From an uncultured Bacteroidales bacterium (lineage in GTDB: Bacteria; Bacteroidota; Bacteroidia; Bacteroidales; Paludibacteraceae): a stretch of DNA of 55,048 nt. The translations under genes were made by a program, and so were the position numbers. The stretch spans positions 1-55,048 of the forward strand of contig ONMV01000007.1 in the NCBI GenBank assembly GCA_900319005.1. The letters are read 5' to 3'. This document shows positions 1 through 11,689 of this stretch, one piece after another. Position 1 is the stretch's first letter, and the number at the start of each line of letters is the position of its first letter. The notes below the pieces were generated by a model, which was not told the DNA's origin, did no database searches, and was given only the letters and a program-made list of their open reading frames with translations.

Positions 1-119
<119 letters not shown>

Positions 120-149
120 TTAATATTGTTGTTTATAATTGGTGATTTG

Positions 150-193
150 TCTATTTGACTAGTAGACTAGTGGACTAGAAGACTAGTGGTCTA
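150..193. repeat. AT-rich microrepeat (GACTAG type) in the nifJ / ATPase gap
   Basis: Four imperfect copies of a unit like GACTAGTGGACTAG lie head to tail between the two minus-strand genes. The ATPase stop codon (191-193) falls at the edge of this tract. This is one of many locus-specific short tandem repeats in the gaps of this window. Confidence 0.7.
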
Positions 194-1474
194 ATACAGG
201 AACCCTAATAGCCACAACGGAATCATGTTTCCTCGTCCGGTCTCGAGTTCGCCGACAGCCGTCGGGCGAATTGTATCGCGGCTGGAGGCTTTCTCGCGCA
301 CATCGAAATAATACTTACCGTCGATGACAAACATCGCGCTCCGCTCGGTAGCATTCACCTTGTGCGCGCCGTGAACGAACGTATAGAAACAGGTCTCGTA
401 CATATCCATCGGATGGACCTCCCGGGTGAAATTCATCCTTGCTACGTTGGTGTTGTGCATATAGACTTTGGTCGGCTTCATCGGGAAGTTCTTTCCTTCC
501 GGATAGAGCAGATTGATCAGTCGCGAGTCCTTGAGGTACTTGATATAGTTCATCGTCGTCGCACGACTCAGTCCTATTTCCTCGGATATACTGCTGACAT
601 TCAGCGCACAAGGAGCGTCCTGCATGAGGATATAGAGCAGTTTGCGAAGCTTATGCAGACATGCTACGTCGATCTGCTTGATCATCAGCACATCCACCTC
701 CAGCTGGCTATTCATCACCTTCAGCAGCGAAGCCTCGAAGGACTTGCTCTCCAGATAAGAAGGATAATATCCGTGATCAAGGTACGCCTTGAAATACTCC
801 AGCGGTTGCACACGTTCGCACACCTCTCGCGAGATAGACGCATGACGTTGGATGATCTCCTCCAGCGTATAGGAACGGAACCGCAGACCGGTCTGCAGGT
901 TCAGGTACTCACGGAAGGAGAACCCGCGCAGGTTATAGGTCTTCACTATTCCCTCCAAGTCATGGTTATCTTCGTCGATATCCATCACCGGCGTCGCACA
1001 GAAGATGATGTGCAGATCCTTGTACTTAGAATAACAACGCTTAAGTTCCCGCGACCAGTTCGGATACTTGAACAGCTGGTCGAGAAACAGATATTGTCCA
1101 CCGCTTTTAGCGAACGTACCTGCCAACTCCAAGAGGGTATGGCGGGTAAAATAGAAATCGTTGAAACTGACATACAGGCACGGACGTATTTCCCGCTGCG
1201 ATTTGCGCGGGCGTTTGCCTTTCAACTCGGACTCCGGCATATTCCTCCACTCATGCTCAATCTCCTTTGCACGAGAGAGGAGAAAATCGGTTTTCCCAAC
1301 ACCACGACCTCCTTTGATGGCGATCAGACGATCATCCCAGTTGATCTCATCCATTAACAAACGACGGATGGGCATCGAGGAATGCTCCACCAAATAATCG
1401 TGAATACGGAAGAACGCGCTAAGAAGCTCTGTTCCGTCTTTCACAGGCTCGATTACAGGTACATTTTGATACAT
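191..1474 (-). CDS. AAA-type ATP-binding protein with winged-helix segment (degenerate Walker B)
   Basis: A cytoplasmic ATPase of about 427 aa resembling the AAA_14/DUF4143-type ATPases common in Bacteroidota, whose cellular role is unknown. Counting from the ATG at 1474, a Walker A motif GGRGVGKT is at residues 55-62. The Walker B position reads YLFLDQ (residues 128-133), with Gln where these proteins usually have the catalytic Glu. The downstream segment FCATP replaces the usual FTGSS-like sensor region. A winged-helix segment (GLSRATTMNYIKYLKDSRLI) lies near residue 310. A TTG at 1484-1486 is in frame four codons upstream, but the ATG is preferred. A well-formed promoter lies at 1558-1588. 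The C-terminus stops in a microrepeat. It could be an ATP-binding but hydrolysis-poor paralog (inference). Confidence 0.75.
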   Translation of the reverse strand: MYQNVPVIEPVKDGTELLSAFFRIHDYLVEHSSMPIRRLLMDEINWDDRLIAIKGGRGVGKTDFLLSRAKEIEHEWRNMPESELKGKRPRKSQREIRPCLYVSFNDFYFTRHTLLELAGTFAKSGGQYLFLDQLFKYPNWSRELKRCYSKYKDLHIIFCATPVMDIDEDNHDLEGIVKTYNLRGFSFREYLNLQTGLRFRSYTLEEIIQRHASISREVCERVQPLEYFKAYLDHGYYPSYLESKSFEASLLKVMNSQLEVDVLMIKQIDVACLHKLRKLLYILMQDAPCALNVSSISEEIGLSRATTMNYIKYLKDSRLINLLYPEGKNFPMKPTKVYMHNTNVARMNFTREVHPMDMYETCFYTFVHGAHKVNATERSAMFVIDGKYYFDVREKASSRDTIRPTAVGELETGRGNMIPLWLLGFLY

Positions 1475-1557
1475 ATTCTTGTTCAAATTCTATGCCTTCG
1501 GCTCGATAAATACCTTGCCAAAAGCGCCATTTTTCACCAAATAACGAAAATACGCTG

Positions 1558-1588
1558 CAAAATTACGAAAAAAAAATGAATTTTGCAA
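1558..1588 (-). promoter_or_regulatory. Promoter of the AAA ATPase gene
   Basis: On the minus strand a TTG (1586-1588) is followed after 20 bp by TAATTTTG (1558-1565), matching the Bacteroidota -33/-7 pattern. The expected start of transcription is near 1552, giving a leader of about 75 nt. Confidence 0.7.
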
Positions 1589-1609
1589 GGTTTACATTAC
1601 ATTTTTTGC

Positions 1610-1642
1610 AAAAAAAATGAGAGACCAGCATTTTAGTCCCTC
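1610..1642 (-). terminator. Intrinsic terminator after the ferredoxin gene
   Basis: On the minus strand an 8-bp stem with two G-U pairs (1635-1642 pairing with 1619-1626) is followed directly by a run of T (1610-1617). It lies just downstream of the ferredoxin stop codon and upstream of the next promoter. Confidence 0.55.
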
Positions 1643-1676
1643 AAAATTACACATTTTTTATCAAAAAATGCACCTT

Positions 1677-1841
1677 TTACAGGCTGATTGCTCCACTTGG
1701 ACAAACATCTGCACAAGTTCCGCACTCAGTGCATACATCCGGATCAATCGAATAGTGTTCACCTTCAGAGATCGCGCCCATCGGGCACTCGTCAATACAG
1801 GTACCGCAAGCAATGCAGTCAGTTGAAATTTTGTAAGCCAT
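1677..1841 (-). CDS. 2[4Fe-4S] ferredoxin
   Basis: A 54-aa cytoplasmic electron carrier. It has two CxxCxxCxxxCP cluster motifs: CIACGTCIDECP at residues 9-20 and CTECGTCADVCP at about residues 37-48. This is the clostridial-type bacterial ferredoxin pattern and size. It accepts electrons from enzymes such as pyruvate:ferredoxin oxidoreductase, the start of whose gene lies about 1.6 kb away on the same strand, and could in turn donate to the Rnf complex encoded further on (inference). Its own promoter is at 1919-1949 and a terminator follows it, so it is probably a single-gene transcript. The 72-nt leader is filled with a microrepeat of the CGATTTA type. Confidence 0.94.
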   Translation of the reverse strand: MAYKISTDCIACGTCIDECPMGAISEGEHYSIDPDVCTECGTCADVCPSGAISL

Positions 1842-1849
1842 AAGTCAAA

Positions 1850-1912
1850 ATATTTACGATTTAACGATTTACGATGTACGATTGATTGACGATTTTGCCA
1901 ATTTATCGATTT
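1850..1912. repeat. Microrepeat (CGATTTA / GATTGACG type) in the ferredoxin leader
   Basis: Imperfect tandem copies of ATTTACGATTTA and GATTGACGATT-like units fill the untranslated leader of the ferredoxin gene. The same sequence type recurs in the leader of the giant protein gene at 52.6-52.76 kb. Confidence 0.7.
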
Positions 1913-1918
1913 CGACTG

Positions 1919-1949
1919 CAAAGGTACAACAAATTTTTGACACTACCAA
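1919..1949 (-). promoter_or_regulatory. Promoter of the ferredoxin gene
   Basis: Minus-strand TTG (1947-1949), 20-bp spacer, TACCTTTG (1919-1926), matching the Bacteroidota -33/-7 consensus. Confidence 0.75.
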
Positions 1950-1968
1950 ATTTTAGGGAGAAAAAAAT

Positions 1969-2005
1969 TAAAAATTCAAAATTAAGAATTAAAAATTAAG
2001 AATTA
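1969..2005. repeat. Microrepeat (AATTAAAAATT type) at the ruvC 3' end
   Basis: Tandem imperfect units of AATTAAAAATTAAGAATT. The TAA stop codon of ruvC (2003-2005) lies at the edge of the tract. The same unit occurs at 16.69, 20.22, 21.73 and 24.47 kb and inside dapA. Confidence 0.75.
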
Positions 2006-2632
2006 TTTTCTCTTCTTCACGGTAGCCAATGCGGCTAGCAGTTGGGCGTTTGGTCCCGTTAATCCTTTGTCCGTCAAGCCTTTGCGTTTAGCGAAGGTAG
2101 TCCAGTCCTTAGCTCCTCCGCTCGACACCGGCATACCCAATTGTAGGTAATGACAATAAGCTATTCCGAGAGCATCGGTAGCATCGAGTTTCTTGGGCAT
2201 CTCTTCGTCGGGGATATGTAAAAAACGCTGTAACATACCCGCAACCTGCTCTTTAGAACTGTGTCCGTTGCCCGTAATCGCCATCTTGATTTTCATCGGC
2301 GAATACTCGTAAATCGGCACATCTTTGCTCAATGCCGCTGCTATCGCCACACCTTGCGCGTGAACGATCTTGATCATCGTCTGAGGGTTCTTGTCCACAA
2401 ATTGCGTCTCAATCGCCAGACAACTCGGTTTATACTTGTCGATAATCTCTTGCAAAAAGAAAAACTCTTTCTGTAACCGCGGATATTGACCCTCTAATTT
2501 ATGTACGTCGTACGCACCAAACTCCAATATTTCAACCTGTTGTCCGAACGTTCGTAATACAGCATAACCCATATACAGAGTACCCGGATCGACACCTAAG
2601 ATAATATGTTCGGATCGATTACGATCGATCAT
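2003..2632 (-). CDS. ruvC: Crossover junction endodeoxyribonuclease RuvC
   Basis: RuvC is the Holliday-junction resolvase that cuts four-way junctions held by RuvAB during recombinational repair. The four acidic active-site residues of the RNase H-like fold are visible: D15 in ILGVDPGT, E75 in AIETQF, and D150 and D153 in KKLDATDALGIAYCHY. At 209 aa it is slightly longer than the usual 170-190 because of a basic C-terminal tail ending KKRK. It is the third gene of a minus-strand run after the FtsB-like and small membrane protein genes, with gaps of about 25-30 nt filled by microrepeats. Confidence 0.96.
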   Translation of the reverse strand: MIDRNRSEHIILGVDPGTLYMGYAVLRTFGQQVEILEFGAYDVHKLEGQYPRLQKEFFFLQEIIDKYKPSCLAIETQFVDKNPQTMIKIVHAQGVAIAAALSKDVPIYEYSPMKIKMAITGNGHSSKEQVAGMLQRFLHIPDEEMPKKLDATDALGIAYCHYLQLGMPVSSGGAKDWTTFAKRKGLTDKGLTGPNAQLLAALATVKKRK

Positions 2633-2661
2633 TTATGATTTCAAATTTATGATTTATAATT
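2633..2661. repeat. Microrepeat (ATTTATGATTT type)
   Basis: Three imperfect copies of an ATTTATGATTT-like unit fill the gap between ruvC and the small membrane protein gene. Confidence 0.6.
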
Positions 2662-2823
2662 TTAGTCTTTCTCGTGGTTTCTGACAAACCCGCGGATGAT
2701 AACCACCACTGCACCCGTAATGAGCACATAATCTGCCCACGGCTCTATTTTCGCCATACTCAATCCTGCTCCAACAGCCAAGATTACCAAACCGATGATC
2801 AATATTATAGATGATTTTCTCAT
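2662..2823 (-). CDS. Small two-helix membrane protein, unknown function
   Basis: A 53-aa protein beginning MRKSSIILIIGLVILAVGAG. It has one hydrophobic helix at about residues 5-22, a short polar turn containing MAKIEPWADY, and a second helix at about residues 32-46, then a basic-acidic tail ending NHEKD. It is predicted to sit in the inner membrane as a hairpin. The family was not recognised. It lies between an FtsB-like gene and ruvC on the same strand, apparently co-transcribed. The ATG and the hydrophobic pattern make a real gene likely. Confidence 0.68.
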   Translation of the reverse strand: MRKSSIILIIGLVILAVGAGLSMAKIEPWADYVLITGAVVVIIRGFVRNHEKD

Positions 2824-2825
2824 TT

Positions 2826-2864
2826 TTCAACTATCAACTGTCAACTATCAATTATCAATTAAAT
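2826..2864. repeat. Microrepeat (CAACTATCAATTAT type) at the FtsB-like 3' end
   Basis: Tandem copies of an ACTATCAACT/TATCAATT unit. Read on the coding strand it supplies the last residues (LIDN) and the stop codon of the FtsB-like gene. The same unit occurs inside and in front of mutS2. Confidence 0.7.
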
Positions 2865-3150
2865 AAATGTCTTCATTGGGCGTGTGCATGTAATAATGTT
2901 CGCGCGCGAAGCGCTCCAAGCTGTCCGCGTCCTGAAGCACTTTGATTTCCCTCTCCACCTTTTCCGACTCCGCACGATACATATCACGCTGCTCTTCCAT
3001 CCGACGTATTTCACGATGACGATGCACAAAATGAAGCAGGCTCTGTTCGCCCACAAAGAGGAAAACGACCAAAAAAGCCAGCAATGTGACCACATATTTG
3101 CCCCACTGTCGAATCTTAATCATGTCCCAAAACTGCTTGAATGTCATCAT
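2848..3150 (-). CDS. FtsB/DivIC-like septum formation initiator
   Basis: A 100-aa single-pass membrane protein. Residues 20-37 form a transmembrane helix and residues 45-80 form a charged coiled coil (HRHREIRRMEEQRDMYRAES and on). A segment near residues 80-90 reads DSLERFAREHYYM, which matches the conserved ExxAREhyxM pattern at the C-terminal end of FtsB/DivIC proteins. FtsB pairs with FtsL and FtsQ in the divisome. The ATG at 3150 (or 3147) is chosen because a promoter predicts transcription starting near 3163; the longer open frame upstream would begin before the promoter. It heads a run with the small membrane protein and ruvC. Confidence 0.82.
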   Translation of the reverse strand: MMTFKQFWDMIKIRQWGKYVVTLLAFLVVFLFVGEQSLLHFVHRHREIRRMEEQRDMYRAESEKVEREIKVLQDADSLERFAREHYYMHTPNEDIYLIDN

Positions 3151-3168
3151 ACGTTTCAAATTCTGCCG

Positions 3169-3199
3169 CAAAGGTACAACAAAAAAACGACATACGCAA
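3169..3199 (-). promoter_or_regulatory. Promoter of the FtsB-like / ruvC operon
   Basis: Minus-strand TTG (3197-3199) in the context CTTGCGTATGTC, 20-bp spacer, TACCTTTG (3169-3176). It is divergent from the nuclease promoter at 3217. Confidence 0.75.
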
Positions 3200-3216
3200 G
3201 AAAAACGCAAAAAGAT

Positions 3217-3247
3217 TTGCATATGTGATTTTTTTTTTGTAATTTTG
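3217..3247 (+). promoter_or_regulatory. Promoter of the secreted nuclease / ligA operon
   Basis: TTG (3217-3219) in the context TTTGCATATGTG, 20-bp spacer, TAATTTTG (3240-3247). The nuclease ATG follows 24 nt later. Confidence 0.75.
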
Positions 3248-3270
3248 CGCCGCAAAATAAATTTATTCTT

Positions 3271-7477
<4,207 letters not shown>

Positions 7478-7480
<3 letters not shown>

Positions 7481-7510
7481 GGAGTGAAGGAGTGAACGAA
7501 TGAACGAATT
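7478..7510 (+). repeat. Microrepeat (GGAGTGAA / GAACGAAT type) at the dapA start
   Basis: Tandem GGAGTGAAGGAGTGAA followed by GAACGAATGAACGAAT. The dapA ATG (7500) is inside the second tract. Confidence 0.6.
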
Positions 7511-8381
7511 AAAAGGATTAGGAACAGCGCTTATTACGCCGTTTGATGCCCAGGGGAAAGTGGATTATGAAGCCCTCGCACGGCTGTTAGACACCCAGTT
7601 AACGGGGTTCGTTGATTACCTCGTTGTACTCGGTACCACCGGCGAAGCCGCCACAATGATGGAAGACGAGAAACGCGAAGTACGCACATTCATCCGCAAA
7701 TATGTGAATGGTCGTTTGCCTTTGGTATTAGGCGTTGGGGGTAATTGCACAGCAGTTGTATGCGAGAGTTTGCGTACCATAGATCTCTCCGGTTTTGAAG
7801 CTATTCTTTCTGTTTGCCCGTACTACAACAAACCCAATCAGGAAGGGTTATACCAGCATTTCTGCAAAGTAGCGGAGACAAGTCCAATCCCTGTCATTTT
7901 ATATAACGTACCCGGCAGAACAGGCGTTAACCTCCTGCCGGAGACCGTTATGCGGATTTATAACGCTTACCCCGAGAAGATCATCGGCATCAAAGAAGCG
8001 TCGGGCAATATCGCTCAAATCAAAGATTTGATCGCTCGTGCCAATTCAAAATTAAAAATTAAAAATTACGAATTACCATTCCTTGTTATTTCCGGTGATG
8101 ACGGGATAGCTTGTGAGGTAATGGAGGCAGGAGGTGCGGGATTGATCAGCGTGGCATCGAATGCATTCCCGAAGGACTTCTGGCACATCGTGCATGACAA
8201 GGACGCTTCTTTGCAGGCGAAGTATGAAGAAATGGTCCAACTGCTCTTCGCAGAAGGCAACCCTGTCGGTATCAAAGCGGTGTTAGCCGAGAGAGGGGTG
8301 ATTGGTAACTATTTACGTCTTCCTTTGGTGCCTGCGAGCCATTCATTGCAGCAAAAAATAGCAAATCTGCAAGCAGAATAA
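7500..8381 (+). CDS. dapA: 4-hydroxy-tetrahydrodipicolinate synthase
   Basis: DapA condenses pyruvate with aspartate semialdehyde, the first committed step to lysine and meso-diaminopimelate. The TIM-barrel shows the TTGEA loop (46-50), the catalytic Tyr in LYNVPGRTG (Y135) and the Schiff-base lysine K165 in GIKEASGN. The 293-aa length is normal, but residues 182-192 (NSKLKIKNYEL) are an extra loop between the helix after K165 and the VISGDD strand. That loop is encoded by an AATTAAAAATT microrepeat identical to the ones between genes. MurE in this window carries the diaminopimelate motif, so this pathway also serves the cell wall here. Confidence 0.95.
   Translation: MNELKGLGTALITPFDAQGKVDYEALARLLDTQLTGFVDYLVVLGTTGEAATMMEDEKREVRTFIRKYVNGRLPLVLGVGGNCTAVVCESLRTIDLSGFEAILSVCPYYNKPNQEGLYQHFCKVAETSPIPVILYNVPGRTGVNLLPETVMRIYNAYPEKIIGIKEASGNIAQIKDLIARANSKLKIKNYELPFLVISGDDGIACEVMEAGGAGLISVASNAFPKDFWHIVHDKDASLQAKYEEMVQLLFAEGNPVGIKAVLAERGVIGNYLRLPLVPASHSLQQKIANLQAE
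8043..8075 (+). repeat. In-frame microrepeat (AATTAAAAATT type) inside dapA
   Basis: AATTCAAAATTAAAAATT and a further AAAAATTACGAATTA are read in frame as NSKLKIKNYEL. The same motif LKIKN is produced by the same DNA repeat in rsmH. Confidence 0.75.
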
Positions 8382-8399
8382 TTTTTTTGGGCGAAATAC

Positions 8400-8430
8400 T
8401 TGTGTATGTAATTTTTTTTTAGTAATTTTG
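8400..8430 (+). promoter_or_regulatory. Promoter of the rseC-rnf operon
   Basis: TTG (8400-8402) in the context CTTGTGTATGT, 20-bp spacer, TAATTTTG (8423-8430). The first ATG is at 8445, so the leader is about 8 nt. Confidence 0.78.
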
Positions 8431-8444
8431 CGCCCGATTAGTGT

Positions 8445-8858
8445 ATGGAAGAATTGATTCGACATGAAGGAATAGTGCTGAGCGTGAAGGGAGACTCCGC
8501 GCACGTCCAGATTGTGCAGACCAGTGCCTGCTCTGCTTGCAAGGCGCGAAACATGTGCATGTCGAGTGAAAGTCAGGCGAAAGAGATGGATGCTGTGATG
8601 ACCGAACCGATGCAGGCGGGAGACCGTGTAGAGGTGGAGGTGAGAGAGCATCTGGCTTGGCGCGCTGTGCTGTTGGCTTATATCCTGCCTTTTGTGGTAA
8701 TGATGGTAGTGATTGCCGGCTTGGATTATTTCACCTCATGGAGTGAAGCAATCGTGGGCACCCTTGCCCTTTGCAGCATTGCGTTGTACTATCTCATATT
8801 AAATGCTTTCCGCAGCAAATTGCAAAAGCAGTTTACCTTCACAGCAAGAAAAATCTAA
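8445..8858 (+). CDS. RseC/SoxR-reducing-system family protein
   Basis: A 137-aa membrane protein. The N-terminal cytoplasmic part carries the cysteine pattern SACSACKARNMC (C29, C32, C38) typical of RseC proteins, followed by two transmembrane helices at about residues 70-90 and 95-115. In many bacteria an rseC gene accompanies rnf genes and the proteins reduce SoxR or act in envelope stress; in Bacteroidota it is normally the first gene of the rnf operon, as here. It has its own close promoter, and rnfB follows after 21 nt. The precise role here is inferred from context. Confidence 0.85.
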   Translation: MEELIRHEGIVLSVKGDSAHVQIVQTSACSACKARNMCMSSESQAKEMDAVMTEPMQAGDRVEVEVREHLAWRAVLLAYILPFVVMMVVIAGLDYFTSWSEAIVGTLALCSIALYYLILNAFRSKLQKQFTFTARKI

Positions 8859-8879
8859 CAATTTAAAAATACGATCAAC

Positions 8880-9293
8880 ATGAATTTAATTCTGATTTCG
8901 ATGGGAGTACTTGGCGTGATCGCTTTCTTGGCAGCATGTCTGCTGTATGTGGTCAGCCTGTATTTCAAAGTGGAAGAAGATCCGCGCATTGACTTGGTGA
9001 CCGCCGTGTTACCGGGCGCCAACTGCGGCGGATGTGGCTTTGCCGGCTGCCGTAACTTCGCGGAAGCTTGTGTCAAGGCAAACGGCATCGATGGTCTGGC
9101 ATGCCCGGTAGGTGGAGAGCCGACCATGGAGCAAGTGAAACTGATTCTTACCCCTGCAGACGAGGCAGAGACTCCTGCAGCCGAAGGAGGTAAAAAAGAC
9201 GGCTTTGATCCCGTTATTGCAGAGAAGATCAAAGCGTTACCGACTCCGAGAGCTATTTTCCCGAACGTAACTGCACGAGTGCAAGGTAAATGA
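8880..9293 (+). CDS. rnfB: Rnf complex subunit RnfB, short form lacking the ferredoxin domain
   Basis: RnfB takes electrons from ferredoxin into the membrane-bound Rnf complex. The N-terminal anchor helix (about 3-28) and the following cluster motif are intact: C49, C52, C57 and C75 in ANCGGCGFAGC...LACPVGG. The protein then stops at 137 aa after an alanine/acidic linker. Family members are usually 270-300 aa and carry several CxxCxxCxxxCP clusters in the second half. Only 19 nt separate the stop from rnfC, so no remnant of that domain exists here. Either a separate ferredoxin supplies the missing clusters (one is encoded at 1677-1841) or electron entry differs. Confidence 0.9.
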   Translation: MNLILISMGVLGVIAFLAACLLYVVSLYFKVEEDPRIDLVTAVLPGANCGGCGFAGCRNFAEACVKANGIDGLACPVGGEPTMEQVKLILTPADEAETPAAEGGKKDGFDPVIAEKIKALPTPRAIFPNVTARVQGK

Positions 9294-9312
9294 TCAAAAG
9301 CTTAATGGAATT

Positions 9313-10653
9313 ATGAAGACATTTAAGATAGGCGGAGTTCATCCGCATGACAACAAACAATTCTCTGCTCACCAGCCTATTACCGAGTGCCCGCTGCCCA
9401 AGCAGGCCATTATTCCGTTGGTACAACACATCGGAGCACCGGCTCAGGCTGTAGTGAAAGAAGGAGACAAAGTGAAAGTAGGCGAACTGCTGGCTCAAGC
9501 CGGTGGGTTCGTGAGTGCGAACATCTGTTCGCCGGTAAGTGGAACGGTCACCAAGATCGGTGACTGGACGGACGCATGGGGCGCTCCTGGACAAGCGATT
9601 TATATTGATGTCCAGGGCGATGAATGGTTGCCGGAGATCGATCGTACGCCGGATTTAGTACATGCGTGTACGCTGGAGCCGAAAGCCATCATCGATAAGA
9701 TTTCGGCTGCCGGAATCGTTGGTTTGGGAGGTGCATGTTTCCCGACGCAAGTCAAACTGTTGCCGCCTCCGGGCAAGAAAGCTGAAGTGTTGATTGTCAA
9801 CGGCGTTGAGTGCGAGCCGTACTTGACTTGCGACCATCAGTTGATGTTAGAGCACGGCGAAGAGATCATCGTTGGTATTGAGATCTTGAAGCGTGCGCTG
9901 GGTGTCGATCGCGCAATCATCGGTATTGAGAACAACAAGAAAGACGCGATCGAGCACATGACCAAGTTGACGCAAACCAAATTAGGCATTGAGGTTATGC
10001 CGCTGAAGCTCAAATATCCTCAAGGCGGTGAGAAACAGCTCATTGATGCATGTATCGGTCGTCAGGTACCGAGCGGTGCGCTGCCTATCGAGGTGGGCGC
10101 CGTAGTTGACAATGTGGCTACTATCTATGCCGTCTATGAGGCTGTCCAGAAGAATAAACCGCTTATCAGCCGAGTAATGACCGTAACGGGTAAGAACGTC
10201 ACCAAACCGGGTAACTACTGCGTTCGTTTCGGTACGCCGATTGAAGAGGTGATTGCCCTTGCAGGTGGTGTACCGGTAGACACGGGTAAGATTATCGGCG
10301 GCGGTCCAATGATGGGTCGTGCGATGGATCATATAGAGAACATGCCGGCTAACAAACGTCTGAGCGGTCTGCTCTTCCTGCCTGAAGCAGAGAGTATCCG
10401 TCCGGAGGAAGAGAACTGTATCCGTTGCGGTAAGTGCGTACAGGCTTGTCCGATGGGATTGGAGCCCTATCTGTTGCAACGAATGAGCCAGCTGGAGATG
10501 TGGGAGGAATGTGAGAAACATGACGTAATGGATTGTATCGATTGCGGTTGTTGCGTCTTCACCTGTCCTGCTCACCGCCGCTTGCTTGACGGAATCCGTC
10601 CTGCGAAAGCTAAAGTGGGAGCACTTATCCGCGAAAGAAACGCGAAGAAATAA
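9313..10653 (+). CDS. rnfC: Rnf complex subunit RnfC
   Basis: A 446-aa peripheral cytoplasmic subunit that exchanges electrons with NAD(H) through FMN and two [4Fe-4S] clusters. The N-terminal barrel begins GGVHPHDNKQ, and the glycine-rich nucleotide loop GIVGLGGACFPTQVK lies at about residues 134-148. The cluster motifs are CIRCGKCVQACP (from C369) and CIDCGCCVFTCP (from C408). The length is standard. The stop codon is the first base triplet of a microrepeat that separates it from rnfD. Confidence 0.95.
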   Translation: MKTFKIGGVHPHDNKQFSAHQPITECPLPKQAIIPLVQHIGAPAQAVVKEGDKVKVGELLAQAGGFVSANICSPVSGTVTKIGDWTDAWGAPGQAIYIDVQGDEWLPEIDRTPDLVHACTLEPKAIIDKISAAGIVGLGGACFPTQVKLLPPPGKKAEVLIVNGVECEPYLTCDHQLMLEHGEEIIVGIEILKRALGVDRAIIGIENNKKDAIEHMTKLTQTKLGIEVMPLKLKYPQGGEKQLIDACIGRQVPSGALPIEVGAVVDNVATIYAVYEAVQKNKPLISRVMTVTGKNVTKPGNYCVRFGTPIEEVIALAGGVPVDTGKIIGGGPMMGRAMDHIENMPANKRLSGLLFLPEAESIRPEEENCIRCGKCVQACPMGLEPYLLQRMSQLEMWEECEKHDVMDCIDCGCCVFTCPAHRRLLDGIRPAKAKVGALIRERNAKK

Positions 10654-10686
10654 TTGAAAATTGATAATTGAAAATTGATAATTATT
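10651..10686 (+). repeat. Microrepeat (AATTGAAAATTGAT type) between rnfC and rnfD
   Basis: Two full copies of AATTGAAAATTGAT plus a partial one. It contains the rnfC stop (10651-10653) and a TTG that could be misread as an early rnfD start. Confidence 0.72.
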
Positions 10687-10691
10687 TAGAT

Positions 10692-11678
10692 ATGAAACAA
10701 TTAATTGTTGCTCCGGCTCCTCACGCCCACAGTGGTGATTCAGTTCGCCGGAATATGCTCTTGGTCATTCTCGCCCTGCTGCCTGCTTATGTAGTGTCAG
10801 TAATCGAGTATGGCGTAGGAGCACTTATCACGGCAGCTATCTCGGTTTGCGCCTGCGTGCTGACCGAATGGTGTATCAGCCGTTTCTTGCTCAAAGAGCA
10901 AAGACAAACCATCGGTGACTTATCGGCAGTACTGACCGGTCTGTTGTTGGCTTTCAACCTGCCATCCAGTCTGGATTGGTGGATCGTTTTGATCGGCGCA
11001 GTAGTAGCGATCGGTGTAGGAAAGATGACTTTCGGCGGTCTGGGTCAGAACCCGTTCAACCCTGCTTTGGTTGGTCGTGTATTCCTGTTGATCTCTTTCC
11101 CTGCTCAGATGACCACATGGCCGACTCCGCAAGGTTTCGGAACCAGTTATCTGGATGCAGAAACGGGAGCTACACCTCTTTATTATCTCAAGCACATTGC
11201 CAAGACCGGTGATCTGAGCGTAATGGACCAACTGCCGGCACTCAAAGACGCTTTCTTAGGTGTTATGGGCGGTTCGCTTGGTGAGGTCTGCGCGTTAGCG
11301 CTCATTCTCGGTGGTCTGTTCCTCATCTGCACGAAAGTGATCACATGGCATATACCGGTATCGATCATTGCTACCGTAGCCTTGTTTGCATGGATCGGTA
11401 CTCCGGCAGGCATGGATAGTTGCCAATACGTAGCTTATGAGTTGCTGACCGGAGGTTTGATGCTCGGTGCATTCTTCATGGCAACCGATTATGTGACCAG
11501 CCCGATGAGTGCATGGGGGAAGATCATCTTCGGTGTCGGTATCGGATTCATTATGATGGTGATTCGTACGTGGGGTGCTTATCCGGAAGGTATGTCGTTT
11601 GCTATCCTGATTATGAACGCGTGTGTTCCATTGTTGAATAAGATTCGTCCGCAACGTTTCGGCGAGAAAAAGAAATAA
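10692..11678 (+). CDS. rnfD: Rnf complex subunit RnfD
   Basis: A polytopic inner-membrane subunit of about 328 aa. It carries covalently bound FMN on a threonine: the motif TGAT (158-161) followed by PL marks Thr161 as the likely flavin site. About nine or ten hydrophobic segments are visible, with the conserved GGLGQNPFNPALVGR loop before the FMN motif and a DYVTSP motif near the end. The ATG at 10692 is chosen; the longer frame starts at a TTG inside the microrepeat and would add eight repeat-encoded residues. It follows rnfC and precedes rnfG with 11 nt between. Confidence 0.94.
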   Translation: MKQLIVAPAPHAHSGDSVRRNMLLVILALLPAYVVSVIEYGVGALITAAISVCACVLTEWCISRFLLKEQRQTIGDLSAVLTGLLLAFNLPSSLDWWIVLIGAVVAIGVGKMTFGGLGQNPFNPALVGRVFLLISFPAQMTTWPTPQGFGTSYLDAETGATPLYYLKHIAKTGDLSVMDQLPALKDAFLGVMGGSLGEVCALALILGGLFLICTKVITWHIPVSIIATVALFAWIGTPAGMDSCQYVAYELLTGGLMLGAFFMATDYVTSPMSAWGKIIFGVGIGFIMMVIRTWGAYPEGMSFAILIMNACVPLLNKIRPQRFGEKKK

Positions 11679-11689
11679 GGAGGTACGTT

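Noticed and set aside
362-1357. 331-codon open frame on the plus strand opposite the AAA ATPase
   Set aside because: It is antisense to a protein with clear Walker motifs, has no recognisable motifs itself and no promoter.
1661-1921. 86-codon minus-strand frame over the ferredoxin
   Set aside because: It is out of frame with the 54-aa ferredoxin, whose eight cluster cysteines and own promoter leave no doubt about the real gene.
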